Shown here: in pieces, positions 1-8,298 of the stretch
Layout of the letters: the number at the start of each line of letters is the position of its first letter
Numbering within the stretch: the first letter of the stretch is position 1
NCBI RefSeq assembly: GCF_009707955.1
Contig: NZ_WMDQ01000012.1
Location: 102,869 to 166,868, forward strand
Direction: 5' to 3'
From: Flavobacterium sp. LC2016-13
GTDB lineage: Bacteria > Bacteroidota > Bacteroidia > Flavobacteriales > Flavobacteriaceae
Length of the DNA stretch: 64,000 nucleotides
Notes under the pieces: model-generated
Told to the model about the DNA's origin: nothing
The model's input: the letters and a program-made list of their open reading frames with translations, nothing else
Database searches by the model: none
Position numbers and translations under genes: made by a program

Positions 1-1281
1 AAGCGCTTTTGTAGCTCCGTTTGCTCCCATACTTACATGATCTTCCTGTCCGTTGCTTGAAACAATACTATCGACACTAGCCGGAGTTGCCAATTGCTTG
101 TTTTGACTCGCAATACTTGCCGCAGTATACTGTGGAATCATAAATCCTGAATTCAATCCCGGATTATCAACTAAAAATGCCGGAAGATTACGCAATCCGG
201 AAATCAATTGATACGTTCTTCTTTCAGAAATACTTCCTAATTCTGCCAAAGCAATTGCCATAAAATCTAAAGCCAAAGCCAAAGGTTGTCCGTGGAAATT
301 TCCACCAGAAATAATTTGATCGCTTTCTATAAATATATTTGGATTATCTGTAACCGAATTAATCTCTGTTTTAAAAACTTTACGAACATAATCGATTGCA
401 TCTTTTGAAGCACCATGAACTTGTGGCATACAACGGAAAGAATACGGATCCTGAACGTGTTTTTTCTCCTGCTCAATAATTTCACTTCCTTCTAAAAACT
501 CATTAATACGTTGAGCCGTAATAATTTGTCCTTTGTGAGGTCGTATAAAATGAATCAATTCGTTAAAAGGCTCAATTCTTCCATCAAAACCTTCTAAAGA
601 AATTGTTCCGATTAAATCTGCCAAATAGGAATACTTATATGCTTTCAATAAAATATGAGCTCCGTAAGCACTCATAAATTGAGTTCCGTTTAATAAAGCT
701 AAACCTTCTTTAGATTGTAAAACGATTGGTTCCCAATTAAAGTGTTTTAAAACTTCGGCAGAAGCCACTTTTTTACCTTCAAAATAAACCTCGCCTTCTC
801 CTAATAAAGGTAAAGATAAATGAGCAAGCGGCGCTAAATCTCCAGAAGCACCAAGTGAACCTTGTGTATAAATTACAGGCAGAATGTCATTATTATAAAA
901 ATCGACAAGACGATTTACAGTTTGCAGCTGAATTCCTGAATGTCCGTAGCTTAATGATTGAATTTTAAGAAACAGCATCAATTTTACAATTTCTACAGGA
1001 ACCTCTTCTCCAGTTCCGCAAGCATGCGACTTTACAAGATTTTCCTGAAGTTTAGATAAATTTTCATTAGAGATTTTTACGCTATAAAGTGATCCAAAAC
1101 CAGTATTGATACCGTAAATTGGTTCAGAGTGTGTGGCCATTTTTTTGTCTAAATAATCACGGCATTTCTGAACATTAACCTTCGCTTCTTCTGATAATTC
1201 AAGTGTTTTTTGATTCACAATTATTTCTTGTAAAGCTTCTAAACTTAAGGTTTCAGTACTTATATAATGGACTTCTCTCAT
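1..1281 (-). CDS. hutH: Histidine ammonia-lyase, 3' truncated by window edge
   Basis: This should deaminate L-histidine to trans-urocanate, the first step of histidine degradation, in the cytoplasm. The minus-strand frame is open from ATG at 1281 to the window edge, giving 427 codons of an enzyme usually about 500 long. The self-processing MIO tripeptide Ala-Ser-Gly lies in GASGDLAPLAH (ASG at bases 841-849, residues 145-147), close to the usual position near 142-144. Other aromatic ammonia-lyase signatures are visible: YGINTGFGSLY near residue 50, and QVHGASKD and the GGNFHGQPL stretch in the second half. The C-terminus lies outside the window. No other hut gene adjoins it here; a HutD-like gene is about 10 kb away. 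The family call is firm. Substrate specificity (histidine rather than tyrosine or phenylalanine) is inferred from overall similarity. Confidence 0.93.
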   Translation of the reverse strand, partial: MREVHYISTETLSLEALQEIIVNQKTLELSEEAKVNVQKCRDYLDKKMATHSEPIYGINTGFGSLYSVKISNENLSKLQENLVKSHACGTGEEVPVEIVKLMLFLKIQSLSYGHSGIQLQTVNRLVDFYNNDILPVIYTQGSLGASGDLAPLAHLSLPLLGEGEVYFEGKKVASAEVLKHFNWEPIVLQSKEGLALLNGTQFMSAYGAHILLKAYKYSYLADLIGTISLEGFDGRIEPFNELIHFIRPHKGQIITAQRINEFLEGSEIIEQEKKHVQDPYSFRCMPQVHGASKDAIDYVRKVFKTEINSVTDNPNIFIESDQIISGGNFHGQPLALALDFMAIALAELGSISERRTYQLISGLRNLPAFLVDNPGLNSGFMIPQYTAASIASQNKQLATPASVDSIVSSNGQEDHVSMGANGATKAL

Positions 1282-1743
1282 GTTGTTTGTAATTTAAGGC
1301 GTCAAAATTCAGCAAATCAATATTAAAAAGCAACAATTATTCATAATAATTAAAATTTAAGCAAAACCATTCTCCTCTTTTAATTATTCTATAATATAGA
1401 ATTAAGCAGAAAACCTCTAAGCAGAATGAAATTTACATCATAAAGTTGATTTAGTTTTTAAGTTAAATATTTCAATAAAGTAGTAGATCTAATCTATAGA
1501 ATAAGTAAAATCTATTTGTTTAATGCAGATTTTACAGATTTAAGCAGATTTTCAAATCATTTTAATCCTTTAATCTGTGGCTTTAAATAAAATAAATACA
1601 AAAAAAAACAAACTCAAATATACGAATCCGTCAACTTTAGACTTTTAATTCTGGTAAATACTCAATATTAAATTTTATCTTTTTGAATTATTAAAATATT
1701 CGTAAAAAGGCAATTATGATTTTTTAACTTTTATAAAAATCTG
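1282..1743. other. Intergenic spacer between hutH and the thr leader
   Basis: About 460 bases with no credible gene between the divergent hutH and thr genes. It holds a decayed piece of the cagatt-type repeat (about 1522-1580: CAGATTTTACAGATT, then AAGCAGATT and TAATCTGTGG), which recurs near 12.0 and 14.3 kb. The hutH promoter should lie just above 1281, but no clear -33/-7 pair was recognised. Confidence 0.5.
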
Positions 1744-1751
1744 TACTTTTG
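1744..1751 (+). promoter_or_regulatory. -7 box of the threonine operon promoter
   Basis: TACTTTTG matches the Bacteroidota -7 consensus TAnnTTTG exactly and is 12 bases before the leader ATG, so transcription would start about 5 bases before that ATG. A convincing -33 TTTG was not found. The leader would thus be almost leaderless. Confidence 0.55.
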
Positions 1752-1762
1752 AAAAATCAAAA

Positions 1763-1864
1763 ATGAAAAGTAACAGCGCAAAATATCAATCTACAATGAC
1801 AACTCAAACAAGAGTTGCAATTGCTGCTACAACAATTTCTACTACAACAACTACTACCCCTTAG
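1763..1864 (+). CDS. thrL: Threonine operon leader peptide (33 aa)
   Basis: A short ORF starts at ATG 1763 and stops at TAG 1862-1864, 107 bases before thrA. Of its 33 codons 12 are Thr, six of them consecutive at residues 27-32, plus two Ile. That is the signature of an attenuation leader: when charged tRNA-Thr (and perhaps tRNA-Ile) is scarce the ribosome stalls on the Thr run and changes the fold of the downstream RNA. The peptide has no similarity to E. coli ThrL beyond composition and position. An internal Met at residue 12 could be an alternative start. The leader role is inferred from composition and location. Confidence 0.85.
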   Translation: MKSNSAKYQSTMTTQTRVAIAATTISTTTTTTP

Positions 1865-1910
1865 GGGTATACATTTTTACATATAATCCTGGTTATCTAT
1901 ACTTTTTTCT
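1856..1910 (+). promoter_or_regulatory. Putative attenuator region of the thr operon
   Basis: A small GC stem, ACCCC-TTA-GGGGT (1856-1868), overlaps the leader stop codon, and a T-rich stretch (CTTTTTTCT, about 1902-1910) follows before thrA. The stem would be covered by a ribosome finishing the leader and free when it stalls upstream. Which structure terminates cannot be decided by eye. Confidence 0.45.
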
Positions 1911-1971
1911 AAAAAGAAGAAAGGTATTGGATACATAAAAATATTTGCATAAAAAGAAAAAAAACATCAAA

Positions 1972-4419
1972 ATGAAAGTATTAAAATTTGGCGGAACTTC
2001 GGTTGCCAATGCTCAAAATATAAAACTCGTTCTCGAAATTATTAAACAAAATTCTAAACAAGATAAATTAGTTGTTGTCGTTTCTGCCTTAAGCAAAGTG
2101 ACTGATTTATTGCAGTTAGCAGCAGCAAAAGCAGCCGAAAATGACGAAAGTTTCAGGGATATTGTTGCTGAAATCGAGAAAAAACACCTTGACACTTTAA
2201 AAGAACTTATTCCGGTAAGCGAACAAAGCAGCTTATTAAGCCACGTAAAAAGAATCATCAATCATCTTGAAACTTTATTAGACGGTTGCTTTTTATTAGG
2301 TGAATTATCTCCAAGAACTGCTGACACTATTTTAAGTTTTGGCGAATTGCTTTCATCGTATATTATTGCACAAGCATATCAGCAAATTGATAAAGACGTT
2401 GTTTATAAAGACAGTCGTGAAATTATTAAAACAAGTGCTGATTTTGGAAAAGCTGTTGTAAACTTCGAAATTTCGAACAAACTGATTCAGGAGTATTTTG
2501 CTCAAAATGAATCAAAAATTAATATTTTACCCGGTTTTATTGCTTTAACTCTTGACGGAATTACAACTACTTTAGGCCGTGGCGGTTCTGATTATACTGC
2601 CGCAATAATTGCCGGCGCACTTGATGCATCGCAATTAGAAATCTGGACGGATGTAAACGGAATGTTTACTGCAAACCCAAAAATTGTAAAACAAGCACAG
2701 CCAATTGCCAATATTTCGTATCAGGAAGCAATGGAATTATCGCATTTTGGAGCCAAAGTTTTGTATCCGCCAACAATTCAGCCTGTTTTAAGAAAAAATA
2801 TTCCAATTTTAATTAAAAACACTTTTGAACCGGAAGCCGAAGGAACTTTGATCACAGATCAGGTTTCATCAAAAGACACCGTTGTAAAAGGAATTAGTCA
2901 TATCGATAATATTTCGCTTGTAACTCTTGAAGGTCCCGGAATGATTGGAGTTGCAGGTTCTTCAAGACGTTTATTCGAAGTATTGTCTCAGGAAAAAATC
3001 AATGTAATTTTTATTACTCAGGCTTCTTCTGAACATTCGATTTGTATCGGAATTTTAAATTCGGATGCTGAGAATGCCGAAGCTGCAATTAACAGAGCTT
3101 TTGAAGTAGAGATTTTACAAAACAAAATTGATCCTTGTATTGTAGAAAAAGACCTTTGTATTATTGCTTTGGTTGGTGAAAACATGAAAAATCACCAGGG
3201 TTTAAGCGGAAGAATGTTTAGTACTTTAGGAAAAAACAACGTAAACATTCGCGCGATTGCGCAAGGTGCTTCTGAAAGAAATATTTCGACTGTAATTAAC
3301 GAAAGAGACGTTAAAAAAGCGTTGAATACTCTGCACGAAAACTTCTTTGAAGAAAACACCAAACAGTTGAATCTATTTGTAATGGGCGTTGGAAATGTTG
3401 GTGAAAAATTCATCGAACAAATTCACAATCAGAAGAAATTTTTAAAAGAAAACTTAAAGATAAATGTTCGCGTAATTGCATTGTCAAACTCAAGAAAAAT
3501 GCTTTTTGATGAAGACGGAATTTCTTTAAAAGAATGGCAGGCTGATTTAGATAAAGGTGAACCTGCAAATGCAGCAGCTTTTATCGAACGTGCTAAAGAA
3601 CTGAATTTACGTAACAGTATTTTTGTTGACATCACTGCAAATGCAAGCGTTTCTGAAACGTATGAAAACTTCCTGAAACAAAGTATTGCCGTTGTAACTT
3701 GCAACAAAATTGCCTGTTCATCTGCGTATGACAATTACAAAAAATTAAAAAACTTATCACGCCAATATAACGCTCCATTTTTGTTTGAAACAAATGTTGG
3801 TGCGGGATTACCAATTATTGATACCGTAAAAAACTTAATTGCTTCTGGCGATAAAGTGCATAAAATTCAGGCCGTTTTATCCGGAAGTTTAAACTTCATT
3901 TTCAATAATTTCGATAAAAACAATTCTTTCCACGATGTGGTTAAAGAAGCCGGAGTTCAGGGATTTACAGAACCAGACCCAAAAATTGACTTAAGCGGAA
4001 TCGACGTTGCACGTAAAATCCTGATTTTAATTCGCGAAAGCGGTTACGAAATGGATATTGAGGCCATTGCAAACGAATCATTCCTTCCGGCAGAATGTTT
4101 AGCGACAACTAATAATGATGACTTTTTTGCATCGTTAACAAAACACGCTGCTCATTTTGAAGGTATTTATGAAGAAGCATTAGCGAAAGATTCAAGATTA
4201 AAATATGTAGCACAATTCGAAAACGGAAAAGCCAGCGTTGGTCTGCAATTCATTCCAAAAGATCATCCTTTCTATAATTTAGAAGGAAAAGATAATATCG
4301 TACTTTTTTACACAGATCGTTACGTAGATCAGCCTTTATTGATAAAAGGAGCCGGAGCCGGTGCAGCCGTTACCGCTTCAGGAATTTTTGCGGATGTAAT
4401 TCGAATAGGTAATATATAA
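1972..4419 (+). CDS. thrA: Bifunctional aspartate kinase / homoserine dehydrogenase
   Basis: Catalyses the first and third steps of the aspartate pathway: phosphorylation of aspartate and NAD(P)H reduction of aspartate semialdehyde to homoserine. The 815-residue protein has the usual fused order. An N-terminal kinase begins at KFGGTSVAN and includes LGRGGSDYTAA. A central pair of ACT domains follows (one begins near LVTLEGPGMIGVAG), then homoserine dehydrogenase with the dinucleotide loop VMGVGNVGEKF and the NVGAGLPIID catalytic region. Start chosen at ATG 1972 (MKVLKFGGTS), where the conserved fold begins. An in-frame ATG at 1945 would add nine Lys-rich residues not expected in the family. 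It is first in thrABC. Control is probably by the Thr-rich leader and by threonine at the ACT domains. Confidence 0.96.
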   Translation: MKVLKFGGTSVANAQNIKLVLEIIKQNSKQDKLVVVVSALSKVTDLLQLAAAKAAENDESFRDIVAEIEKKHLDTLKELIPVSEQSSLLSHVKRIINHLETLLDGCFLLGELSPRTADTILSFGELLSSYIIAQAYQQIDKDVVYKDSREIIKTSADFGKAVVNFEISNKLIQEYFAQNESKINILPGFIALTLDGITTTLGRGGSDYTAAIIAGALDASQLEIWTDVNGMFTANPKIVKQAQPIANISYQEAMELSHFGAKVLYPPTIQPVLRKNIPILIKNTFEPEAEGTLITDQVSSKDTVVKGISHIDNISLVTLEGPGMIGVAGSSRRLFEVLSQEKINVIFITQASSEHSICIGILNSDAENAEAAINRAFEVEILQNKIDPCIVEKDLCIIALVGENMKNHQGLSGRMFSTLGKNNVNIRAIAQGASERNISTVINERDVKKALNTLHENFFEENTKQLNLFVMGVGNVGEKFIEQIHNQKKFLKENLKINVRVIALSNSRKMLFDEDGISLKEWQADLDKGEPANAAAFIERAKELNLRNSIFVDITANASVSETYENFLKQSIAVVTCNKIACSSAYDNYKKLKNLSRQYNAPFLFETNVGAGLPIIDTVKNLIASGDKVHKIQAVLSGSLNFIFNNFDKNNSFHDVVKEAGVQGFTEPDPKIDLSGIDVARKILILIRESGYEMDIEAIANESFLPAECLATTNNDDFFASLTKHAAHFEGIYEEALAKDSRLKYVAQFENGKASVGLQFIPKDHPFYNLEGKDNIVLFYTDRYVDQPLLIKGAGAGAAVTASGIFADVIRIGNI

Positions 4420-4573
4420 AGGTGCTAAGGTTCTAAGATGCTAAGGTACTGAGTTTTTTTTAAACTAATCTTAGCCTCTTAGAATCTCAGAACCTTAAAA
4501 ACTAAAAAATAAACAGTTGCAAAGAAAAACTTAGAACCTTAGCATCTTAGCAACTCAGAACCTTTAAAAAGAA
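4420..4573. repeat. Degenerate ctaag/cttag repeat array between thrA and thrB
   Basis: The whole 154-base gap is built from variants of a unit like TTCTAAGATGCTAAGG and its reverse. CTAAGATGCTAAGG at 4433-4446 is the exact reverse complement of 4537-4550, so the spacer can fold into a long hairpin inside the thr mRNA. Other copies (CTCTTAGAATCTCAGAACC) lie between the arms. No reading frame is present. Confidence 0.7.
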
Positions 4574-5491
4574 ATGGAAATAAAACTATTTTGCCCGGCA
4601 ACTATTGCGAATCTTTCGTGCGGATTTGACGTACTTGGACTTTGCTTAGACAATGCAGGCGATGAAATGATTGTTCGAAAAGTCGATCAAAAAGGAGTTC
4701 GAATCACTAAAATTGTGGGTGCCGATTTACCTTTAGAAACAGAGAAAAACGTTTCTGGAGTTGCCGCTCTTGCAATGTTAGAAACCCTTGATGTCGATTT
4801 TGGATTTGAAATCGAAATTTATAAAAACATAAAAGCGGGAAGCGGAATTGGAAGCAGCGCTGCAAGTTCTGCCGGAGCAGTTTTCGGAATTAATGAATTA
4901 TTGGGAAGACCTTATTCTCGTAAAGATTTGGTGCAATTTGCTATGCAGGGCGAAAAATTAGCGAGCGGAAACGCACATGCAGACAACGTTGCTCCTGCCC
5001 TTTTAGGCGGATTTACTTTGGTAAGAAGTTATGCGCCGCTGGATATTATCAGAATTGATAGTCCTGAAGAATTATTCGCAACGGTGGTTCATCCTCAAAT
5101 TGAATTGAAAACTTCTGATGCACGTTCGGTTTTAAAACAAACCGTTTCCCTAAAAAGCGCCATTATGCAATGGGGAAATGTGGGCGGATTAATTGCAGGT
5201 TTATATACTAAAGATTATGATTTGATTGGAAGATCACTTCACGACGAAATCGTTGAACCTTTACGAAGCGTTTTGATTCCGGGTTTTGATTTAATCAAAC
5301 AAACAGCTCTTGAAAACGGTGCTTTAGGTTCCGGAATTTCAGGTTCAGGTCCGTCGATTTTTGCTTTAAGCAGAGGAAAAGAAACCGCCGATAAAATTGC
5401 CAAAGCCATGAGCGAAGTTTACGAAAAAATGAATTTACCGTATGAAATTCACGTTTCGAAAATTAATCCGGATGGAGTTAGGATTCTTTAG
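4574..5491 (+). CDS. thrB: Homoserine kinase
   Basis: Phosphorylates homoserine to O-phosphohomoserine with ATP, the step before threonine synthase. The 305-residue protein has the GHMP kinase order: an N-terminal substrate motif (CPATIANLSCGFDVLG), the glycine/serine-rich ATP loop AGSGIGSSAASSAGA near residue 90, and the C-terminal GHMP motif GSGISGSGPSIFAL near residue 255. Length is normal. It lies between thrA and thrC on the same strand, so the order is thrA-thrB-thrC, but it is separated from both by repeat-filled gaps rather than tightly coupled. Confidence 0.96.
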   Translation: MEIKLFCPATIANLSCGFDVLGLCLDNAGDEMIVRKVDQKGVRITKIVGADLPLETEKNVSGVAALAMLETLDVDFGFEIEIYKNIKAGSGIGSSAASSAGAVFGINELLGRPYSRKDLVQFAMQGEKLASGNAHADNVAPALLGGFTLVRSYAPLDIIRIDSPEELFATVVHPQIELKTSDARSVLKQTVSLKSAIMQWGNVGGLIAGLYTKDYDLIGRSLHDEIVEPLRSVLIPGFDLIKQTALENGALGSGISGSGPSIFALSRGKETADKIAKAMSEVYEKMNLPYEIHVSKINPDGVRIL

Positions 5492-5496
5492 GATGG

Positions 5497-5690
5497 AACG
5501 CTGTAAGCAATAGGCTTTAGGCAATAAGCTTAAAACCTTTGCGAAAAATATAAAACCAAGAAAAAATAAAAGCTGTAAGCAAGCACTAGGAAAAAGCCTA
5601 ATACCTAAAGCTTAAAGCCATAAAAAAGCAAGAAGCTATACGCAACATTAGGAAAAAGCCTAAAGCCTAAAGCTTACTGCCTAAAGCAAA
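5497..5690. repeat. Second repeat array, between thrB and thrC
   Basis: The gap is filled with variants of a unit like AGGAAAAAGCCTAAAGC followed by CTAAAGCTTA. Two 27-base copies at 5588-5614 and 5650-5676 differ at two positions and are spaced 62 bases. Inverted partial copies (CAATAGGCTTTAGGCAATAAGC, bases about 5508-5529) occur at the left. The unit differs from that in the thrA-thrB gap, so the two spacers expanded independently. Confidence 0.7.
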
Positions 5691-5696
5691 AAAACA

Positions 5697-6986
5697 ATGA
5701 AATACTACAGTTTAAACCATAATGCCCCAAAAGTTTCTTTTCAGGAAGCTGTAATACAAGGATTAGCAAGCGATAAAGGATTATATTTCCCAGAGAATAT
5801 CACGGCTTTAGATCCTTCTTTTTTTGATAAAATTGAAAGTTTAAGCCATGAAGAAATTGCTTTTGAAGCGATCAAACAATTTGTTGGCGATGAAATTCCT
5901 GCTTCGACATTAAAAGAAATTATTGCCGAAACTTTATGTTTTGATTTTCCGGTGGTGAAAGTCGAAAACGGCATTTATTCGTTAGAATTATTTCACGGAC
6001 CTACAATGGCTTTTAAAGATGTTGGAGCACGTTTTATGTCGCGTTGTCTGGCATATTTTAACAAAGACAAAAAAGACAGTAAAAATACCGTTTTAGTAGC
6101 TACTTCGGGAGATACAGGCGGAGCCGTTGCAAGCGGATTTTTAGGCGTTGACGGTGTTGATGTTGTCATTTTATATCCGTCAGGAAAAGTGAGCGACATT
6201 CAGGAAAAACAATTAACAACTTTAGGTCAAAATATTAAAGCCCTTGAAGTTGACGGTGTTTTTGATGATTGCCAGGATATGGTAAAAAAAGCGTTTTTAG
6301 ATGAAACTCTGGCACATAAAAACCTGACTTCTGCAAATTCTATAAATATTGCGCGCTGGTTGCCACAAATGTTCTATTTTTTCTTTGCCTACAAAGCGTT
6401 GAAAAGCCAAAACAAACCATTGGTTTTTTCTTGCCCAAGTGGAAACTTCGGAAATATCTGCGCCGGGATTATGGCAAAGAAATTAGGTTTGCCAATTGAA
6501 CATTTTGTAGCGTCTACAAACGTAAACGACACGGTACCACGATTCTTAGAAAACGGAAAATACGACCCGAAACCTTCTAAAGCGACAATTTCTAACGCAA
6601 TGGACGTTGGAAACCCAAGTAACTTTATTAGAATTCAGGAATTGTATAATAATGATTTAAAAGCTTTTGAAAAAGACTTTTCTTCTTATAGCTATACTGA
6701 CGAACAAACACTTGAAGCTCTAAAGAAAATTTATAACACTAATGGTTATATCGCAGAACCGCACGGCGCTGTTGGTTATTTAGGTTTGAAAAAAGAATTA
6801 CAAAAACACGAGAATGCAATTGGTATTTTCTTAGAAACAGCTCATCCTATTAAATTTTTAGATGTTGTTGAACCTGTTTTGGGAATTACACTTCCTATTC
6901 CTGCTCAAATTGAGAGTGTTATTAATGAGGAGAAAGTGAGTGTAAAGATTAAGAGTTATGAGGAATTGAAAGCTTTCTTGGGGTAA
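5697..6986 (+). CDS. thrC: Threonine synthase
   Basis: Converts O-phosphohomoserine to threonine with PLP. The 429-residue protein has the N-terminal threonine-synthase segment (LASDKGLYFPE near residue 24), the PLP-lysine motif GPTMAFKDVGARFM with Lys at about residue 107, the phosphate/PLP loop TSGDTGGAVASGF near 140, and SCPSGNFGNICAG near 245. Length is normal for the bacterial type. It closes the thr operon and is followed 20 bases later by a strong terminator hairpin. Confidence 0.96.
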   Translation: MKYYSLNHNAPKVSFQEAVIQGLASDKGLYFPENITALDPSFFDKIESLSHEEIAFEAIKQFVGDEIPASTLKEIIAETLCFDFPVVKVENGIYSLELFHGPTMAFKDVGARFMSRCLAYFNKDKKDSKNTVLVATSGDTGGAVASGFLGVDGVDVVILYPSGKVSDIQEKQLTTLGQNIKALEVDGVFDDCQDMVKKAFLDETLAHKNLTSANSINIARWLPQMFYFFFAYKALKSQNKPLVFSCPSGNFGNICAGIMAKKLGLPIEHFVASTNVNDTVPRFLENGKYDPKPSKATISNAMDVGNPSNFIRIQELYNNDLKAFEKDFSSYSYTDEQTLEALKKIYNTNGYIAEPHGAVGYLGLKKELQKHENAIGIFLETAHPIKFLDVVEPVLGITLPIPAQIESVINEEKVSVKIKSYEELKAFLG

Positions 6987-7006
6987 AAACATATGCATAT
7001 ATGATT

Positions 7007-7036
7007 AAAAGCGAGTAAAAAAATACTCGCTTTTTT
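7007..7036 (+). terminator. Terminator of the thr operon
   Basis: AAAAGCGAGTA (7007-7017), a six-A loop, then TACTCGCTTTT (7024-7034) with further T residues. The 11-bp stem is perfect and begins 20 bases after the thrC stop. Confidence 0.85.
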
Positions 7037-7251
7037 ATTGCATTACCATTAATTATTTTGAATTAATATATAAAAATTATCAAGTACGGATTTCCGTAAA
7101 AATTGGCAACAAAAAAAACATATATTTGAAAAACAAGAAAACGAAATAAAGTTTCACTTATCTACCCGTATAAACGAAAGTTTTTTTCGATTATAAATAA
7201 GTTGTGCGGGCATGCTTGAACAAACCGCTTAAGACAAACAGTAATTGAATT

Positions 7252-7806
7252 ATGACAAAACCAGACTATAGATATATTTATATTGTTTATGCTATCATTG
7301 CGGTCTTGACTGCATTGTGGCTAAACAGTAAATATAATTTATCAGACAATAATCAAAACACAGCATCCTTAATAGCTAATACATCAGAATTATTAGGACT
7401 TGCAATTGCATTGACAGAAATTTTTGTGCTTACCAGAGTAACTGACCGAATTAGAAAAAGTATTGAAAACTTACAGTCTTATTCAGATATTTCTAGTGTT
7501 TCAATTTTTCTTTCACAGACAAAAGATGATTTAATCGGTAAGAAATATGGAAAAGCTATTTTACGATTAGAAAAAGTTCGAGATGTTTATCAAGAAAATT
7601 TGCCGACAAATGAACTAGCAAATACATCTTCGATTCATAGAATAAACTATGACAGATTAAATTCTATGATTTCAACACTCACGATGCTTGAGAATAGCTT
7701 TTCAACAATCCCAAATAACGACTTAAATGATTTTGTTAGTTTCTTGACTTCTTTCAATGAAACAATAATATCACTAAAATTAACTTTCAAAAGCTCAATA
7801 ATATGA
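7252..7806 (+). CDS. Small two-helix membrane protein, unknown function
   Basis: A 184-residue protein not recognised as a named family. It has two hydrophobic segments near residues 8-25 (YIYIVYAIIAVLTALW) and 42-62 (ASLIANTSELLGLAIALTEI into FVL). After these come about 120 polar residues with amphipathic helices, probably cytoplasmic. The stop overlaps the start of the next gene (ATGA at 7803-7806), so the two are translationally coupled and probably act together. The pair sits between inverted repeats, as for an accessory cassette. A defence or toxin role is possible but nothing in the sequence shows it. Confidence 0.65.
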   Translation: MTKPDYRYIYIVYAIIAVLTALWLNSKYNLSDNNQNTASLIANTSELLGLAIALTEIFVLTRVTDRIRKSIENLQSYSDISSVSIFLSQTKDDLIGKKYGKAILRLEKVRDVYQENLPTNELANTSSIHRINYDRLNSMISTLTMLENSFSTIPNNDLNDFVSFLTSFNETIISLKLTFKSSII

Positions 7807-8129
7807 TACCTGACGTTTATAAAACATTTATTCAAGCGATAATTCAAAAAACCAATGATGATGAGGCCAAGTGGGAAACTACTAGAGATGAAGCCTATGT
7901 ACTACGAACAAGTTCAGCCACAGTTGAAGTTGGTCATTATATAGACCAAGATGCAGAAGTTGGATATTACTATTTCAAATATTATAATATCAAAAAAAAG
8001 ACAGACGCAGGATTTCGTGTAAATAATCTAGAAGATGATTATCCAACAATGGAAAGGTTATTTGCAATTGCAGCGGCTTCTGCAGCTAACATAAAAGACG
8101 AATTATCATCATTTCTTGGTGACTTATAG
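7803..8129 (+). CDS. Hypothetical 108-aa protein, partner of the membrane protein upstream
   Basis: Starts in the ATGA overlap with the preceding gene. The product is small, acidic and soluble, with no signal peptide or membrane helix. Alternating aromatic/polar stretches (EVGHYIDQDAEVGYYYFKYY) suggest beta-structure, followed by a helical C-terminus rich in Ala (LFAIAAASAANIKDEL). No family recognised. Coupling to the membrane protein and location between the inverted repeats suggest a two-component accessory unit. Confidence 0.6.
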   Translation: MIPDVYKTFIQAIIQKTNDDEAKWETTRDEAYVLRTSSATVEVGHYIDQDAEVGYYYFKYYNIKKKTDAGFRVNNLEDDYPTMERLFAIAAASAANIKDELSSFLGDL

Positions 8130-8298
8130 CACTACCGCACAACATACGCTACAAGTAAGCTGGTTGTTTGGCTTAATTTGAAGATGGTTTTGTATTTGAA
8201 AAAATAGTTCTTAATCGAAGGATTACGCATTTTTAATCCCAGCCTGCATGTAGCGCGGGGACGTTGGCATACATACTTATACCAAAATTGCACAAATT

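Larger units (their letters stand above)
7201..8143. repeat. Imperfect inverted repeats bounding a two-gene cassette
   Basis: GTTGTGCGGGCATGC (7201-7215) and GCACTACCGCACAAC (8129-8143) are inverted copies, identical over GTTGTGCGG and nearly so beyond. They bracket exactly the two overlapping small genes at 7252-8129. The sequence after the right copy (ACGCTACAAGTAAGC) and that before 8299 (GTAGCGCGGGGACG) have the same flavour. This suggests a mobile or cassette-like unit. No recombinase is nearby. Confidence 0.5.
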
